Shown here piece after piece: positions 62,507 through 64,000 of a stretch of DNA of 64,000 nucleotides. The DNA comes from Planctobacterium marinum. GTDB lineage: Bacteria; Pseudomonadota; Gammaproteobacteria; Enterobacterales; Alteromonadaceae. Location of the stretch: NCBI RefSeq assembly GCF_020687805.1, contig NZ_JAJEWQ010000008.1:69262-133261 (forward strand), in the 5' to 3' direction. Position 1 is the first letter of the stretch. Each line of letters opens with the position of its first letter. The notes beneath the pieces are model-generated. The model was not told the DNA's origin. It ran no database searches and was given only the letters and a program-made list of their open reading frames with translations. The translations under genes were made by a program, and so were the position numbers.

Positions 62507-63211
62507 TTGTTAAAATTAGTGATAGTGGAAGACGAGTTTATGGTGGCGAAACGACTGGAGCGTTTTGTCAGGCAATCGCTGGAAGGTACAAGCTATCAGA
62601 TAAACTGTTTTAACACATTGGATGACGCTGCAGATTACCTGGCGCAAAACAGTATTGATGGCTTGTTGCTGGATCTCAACCTCAACGGTCTGGATGGCTT
62701 TGATCTACTCAAACAACAGCTCAGCAAGAGCTTTCAGACTATTGTGGTTTCTGCCAACTCAGATCGCGCGCTGGAGGCATTTGAATATGGGGTATTGGAT
62801 TTTGTGGCCAAGCCTTTTGTACAGGAGCGGGTTGAAGCCGCCATCCAACGCCTGTTAAATCGCCAGCATCAAAGTCATTGTAAATACCTGACTTACCAGC
62901 AACGCAATGAACTCAAAATGATAGCCGTTGAGGATATTGCCTTTGTGAAGGCAGCAGGCCACTACAGTGAAATCTGCACCAGAGAAGGACATGAAGTATT
63001 GCATGAAAAGAACCTGGAAGGACTGATGCAGATACTGCCCGTAAATTTTATGCGCATTCATCGCTCCTATGTTGTCAACCTCAACGACATCGCCTCATTA
63101 AAGGCCGATAGTGGCTCTAAATATACACTGCATTTAAAAAACGGCAGCAGCCTGCCCGTGGGTCGAACACGGGTGAATACCCTCAGAGACGCCATAACGG
63201 GTGAGAGGTGA
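62507..63211 (+). CDS. LytTR-family response regulator
   Basis: 234 residues: receiver with VEDE near residue 7, phospho-acceptor D56 in GLLLDLNLNGLDG and Lys in VAKPF, then a LytTR domain (about 135-232) with FVKAAGHYSEICTREG and FMRIHRSYVVNLNDIASL. The start is a TTG at 62507 with AAAAAGGGGAA just before it; a later GTG at 62519 would trim the first strand. Paired with the upstream kinase. Confidence 0.9.
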   Translation: MLKLVIVEDEFMVAKRLERFVRQSLEGTSYQINCFNTLDDAADYLAQNSIDGLLLDLNLNGLDGFDLLKQQLSKSFQTIVVSANSDRALEAFEYGVLDFVAKPFVQERVEAAIQRLLNRQHQSHCKYLTYQQRNELKMIAVEDIAFVKAAGHYSEICTREGHEVLHEKNLEGLMQILPVNFMRIHRSYVVNLNDIASLKADSGSKYTLHLKNGSSLPVGRTRVNTLRDAITGER

Positions 63212-63234
63212 CAGACCAGGCAGTCAGCGTTGTT

Positions 63235-63256
63235 AAAACCATTTGGTTTTTATTTA
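63235..63256. terminator. Probable terminator between the LytTR gene and dksA-like gene
   Basis: AAAACC-ATTT-GGTTTT followed by TATTTA: a short stem with a T-run, in the 42-base gap between two convergent genes. It may act in both directions because the stem itself carries A/T runs. Confidence 0.5.
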
Positions 63257-63685
63257 GCTGCGATACATATGTTCTTTCATCTCCTGGAACAATTTAACAT
63301 CGGCGCAATATTCAGCCGTGGGGCGCACTAACAGGCGGGGAATGCCAATGGGCTCGCCGGTTTCCATACAGTATCCATAACTGCCGGTTCGAATTCGCTC
63401 CAGGGCTTGCTGAATTTTAGGCAAGAGTTTTTGTTCGCGATCCACAATACGCATGGTCAGGGCGCATTGTTCTTCCCAGGAGGCGCGGTCGCTTTCGTCA
63501 CTCAAATCAGGGGGACTCAGCATTTCGTCTTTGGCCTCCTGAATTCGGGCGCGGGTGGAATCGTGCAACGCAATCAGTCGCTGCCTGAAAAACTCCAACT
63601 GCTGAGCATTCATATACTCTGATTCAGGGGCTTCAACCAGTTTTTGTTCAACCGCTGATAGCGTCTTAGGTTTGCGATTTGGCAT
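63254..63685 (-). CDS. DksA-family transcription factor, zinc-finger-deficient (DksA2-like)
   Basis: 143 residues. It keeps the DksA plan: EYMNAQQLEFFRQRL, a coiled-coil tip with DESDRASWEE (D63 and D66 match the catalytic tip acids), and GYCMETGEPIGIPRLLVRPTAEYCADV. Of the usual four zinc cysteines only C106 and C127 remain; the other two positions are Thr109 and Val130. This matches DksA2 proteins that function with (p)ppGpp on RNA polymerase without needing zinc. The folE2 end lies 40 bases upstream, also a zinc-sparing gene. An alternative start is 12 bases earlier. Confidence 0.88.
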   Translation of the reverse strand: MPNRKPKTLSAVEQKLVEAPESEYMNAQQLEFFRQRLIALHDSTRARIQEAKDEMLSPPDLSDESDRASWEEQCALTMRIVDREQKLLPKIQQALERIRTGSYGYCMETGEPIGIPRLLVRPTAEYCADVKLFQEMKEHMYRS

Positions 63686-63725
63686 AGTTATTCTCATTTC
63701 AGAATGGGGGCAAAAAAGAACAGGC

Positions 63726-64000
63726 TCAGGCTTTCTGATGTATCACCACAGCGTTGTGGGCGTGTAGACTTTCCTGGTGCTCCACTTTAAACCAGTAATC
63801 GGCCAGGTTTTCTTGTGCTTCCAGAAAGCGTTTCATCCGGCGACCGGCATCTTCACAGAACATTAAATTAGCGCCATTGAGCCTGGCAAACTCTTGTTCA
63901 TCTTCCCGTTTTACGGCTGTTTGTACCGGTGTGCCAATTGCCTGTTCCACAGACTGAATGAATTCATCCAGTTTTAACCAGTGCCCCGGGGCAAGTTGCA
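63726..64000 (-). CDS. folE2: GTP cyclohydrolase IB FolE2 (5' partial)
   Basis: Only the last 90 or so codons are inside the window; the frame stays open to the right edge. The visible part [47 protein letters not shown] and [16 protein letters not shown] is typical of the FolE2 (COG1469) C terminus. FolE2 makes dihydroneopterin triphosphate for folate without the zinc needed by FolE. Its pairing with a zinc-finger-deficient DksA suggests a zinc-limitation operon, usually under Zur; any Zur site would be outside the window. Confidence 0.87.
   Translation of the reverse strand, partial: QLAPGHWLKLDEFIQSVEQAIGTPVQTAVKREDEQEFARLNGANLMFCEDAGRRMKRFLEAQENLADYWFKVEHQESLHAHNAVVIHQKA

Overview
The window looks like the chromosome of a free-living, flagellated, aerobic gammaproteobacterium of the Alteromonadales type. 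The basis is gene content and gene order (yibN-grxC-secB-gpsA, ubiD-fre, Cpx genes with a CpxP-like target, several TonB-dependent receptors, srkA and dsbA close together). No rRNA, tRNA, CRISPR array or intact insertion sequence was seen. The genus cannot be fixed from the sequence alone.

Layout. 1-4188: end of a chemotaxis operon (partial CheW, ParA-like ATPase, STAS protein, CheR, CheD, CheB). 4190-6574: cell-division and envelope genes (YibQ-like deacetylase, EnvC). 6670-9411: rhodanese, grxC, secB, gpsA, then convergent trmL. 9414-13526: alpha/beta hydrolase, CpxA/CpxR-like pair, and a divergent two-domain CpxP/Spy protein with a CpxR-type box in its promoter. 13601-15474: secreted lipase and its chaperone. 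15836-19677: VOC protein, S66 peptidase, ubiD, fre.

20080-34551 is the most interesting part. A minus-strand operon encodes an aldo/keto reductase, a TauD/TfdA-type Fe(II) dioxygenase, a YeiH-type anion exporter, a SorA-like sulfite dehydrogenase and a monoheme cytochrome. Across a small AT-rich island lie a GntR/UTRA regulator, a GH31 alpha-glycosidase, a sodium/solute symporter and a TonB-dependent receptor. The same 14-bp palindrome (GTCTTATATAAGAC or close variants) lies upstream of the reductase operon, the glycosidase and the receptor. This suggests one regulon that imports and hydrolyses a glycoside, cleaves a C-S bond with the dioxygenase, reduces the resulting aldehyde sugar, and disposes of sulfite. 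It resembles an oxygenolytic sulfoquinovose pathway, but the substrate is inferred and not shown.

34665-42162: DUF2798 protein, small lipoprotein, a very large TonB-dependent receptor, a LytS/LytTR pair and a serine hydrolase. 42257-48974: membrane AraC-type regulator, dsbA, a BtuB-like receptor behind a cobalamin riboswitch, srkA, ccoG. 49183-52914: a RstAB-like pair in an operon with MipA/OmpV and DUF3019 proteins. 53107-58480: beta-propeller lipoprotein, then an acetolactate-synthase-like ThDP enzyme with an aldehyde dehydrogenase. 58520-59265: a parDE toxin-antitoxin module framed by two hairpin repeats. 59372-63211: a second serine hydrolase next to a second LytS/LytTR pair. 63254-64000: a DksA paralogue missing two zinc-finger cysteines, next to the end of folE2; this pairing points to zinc limitation.
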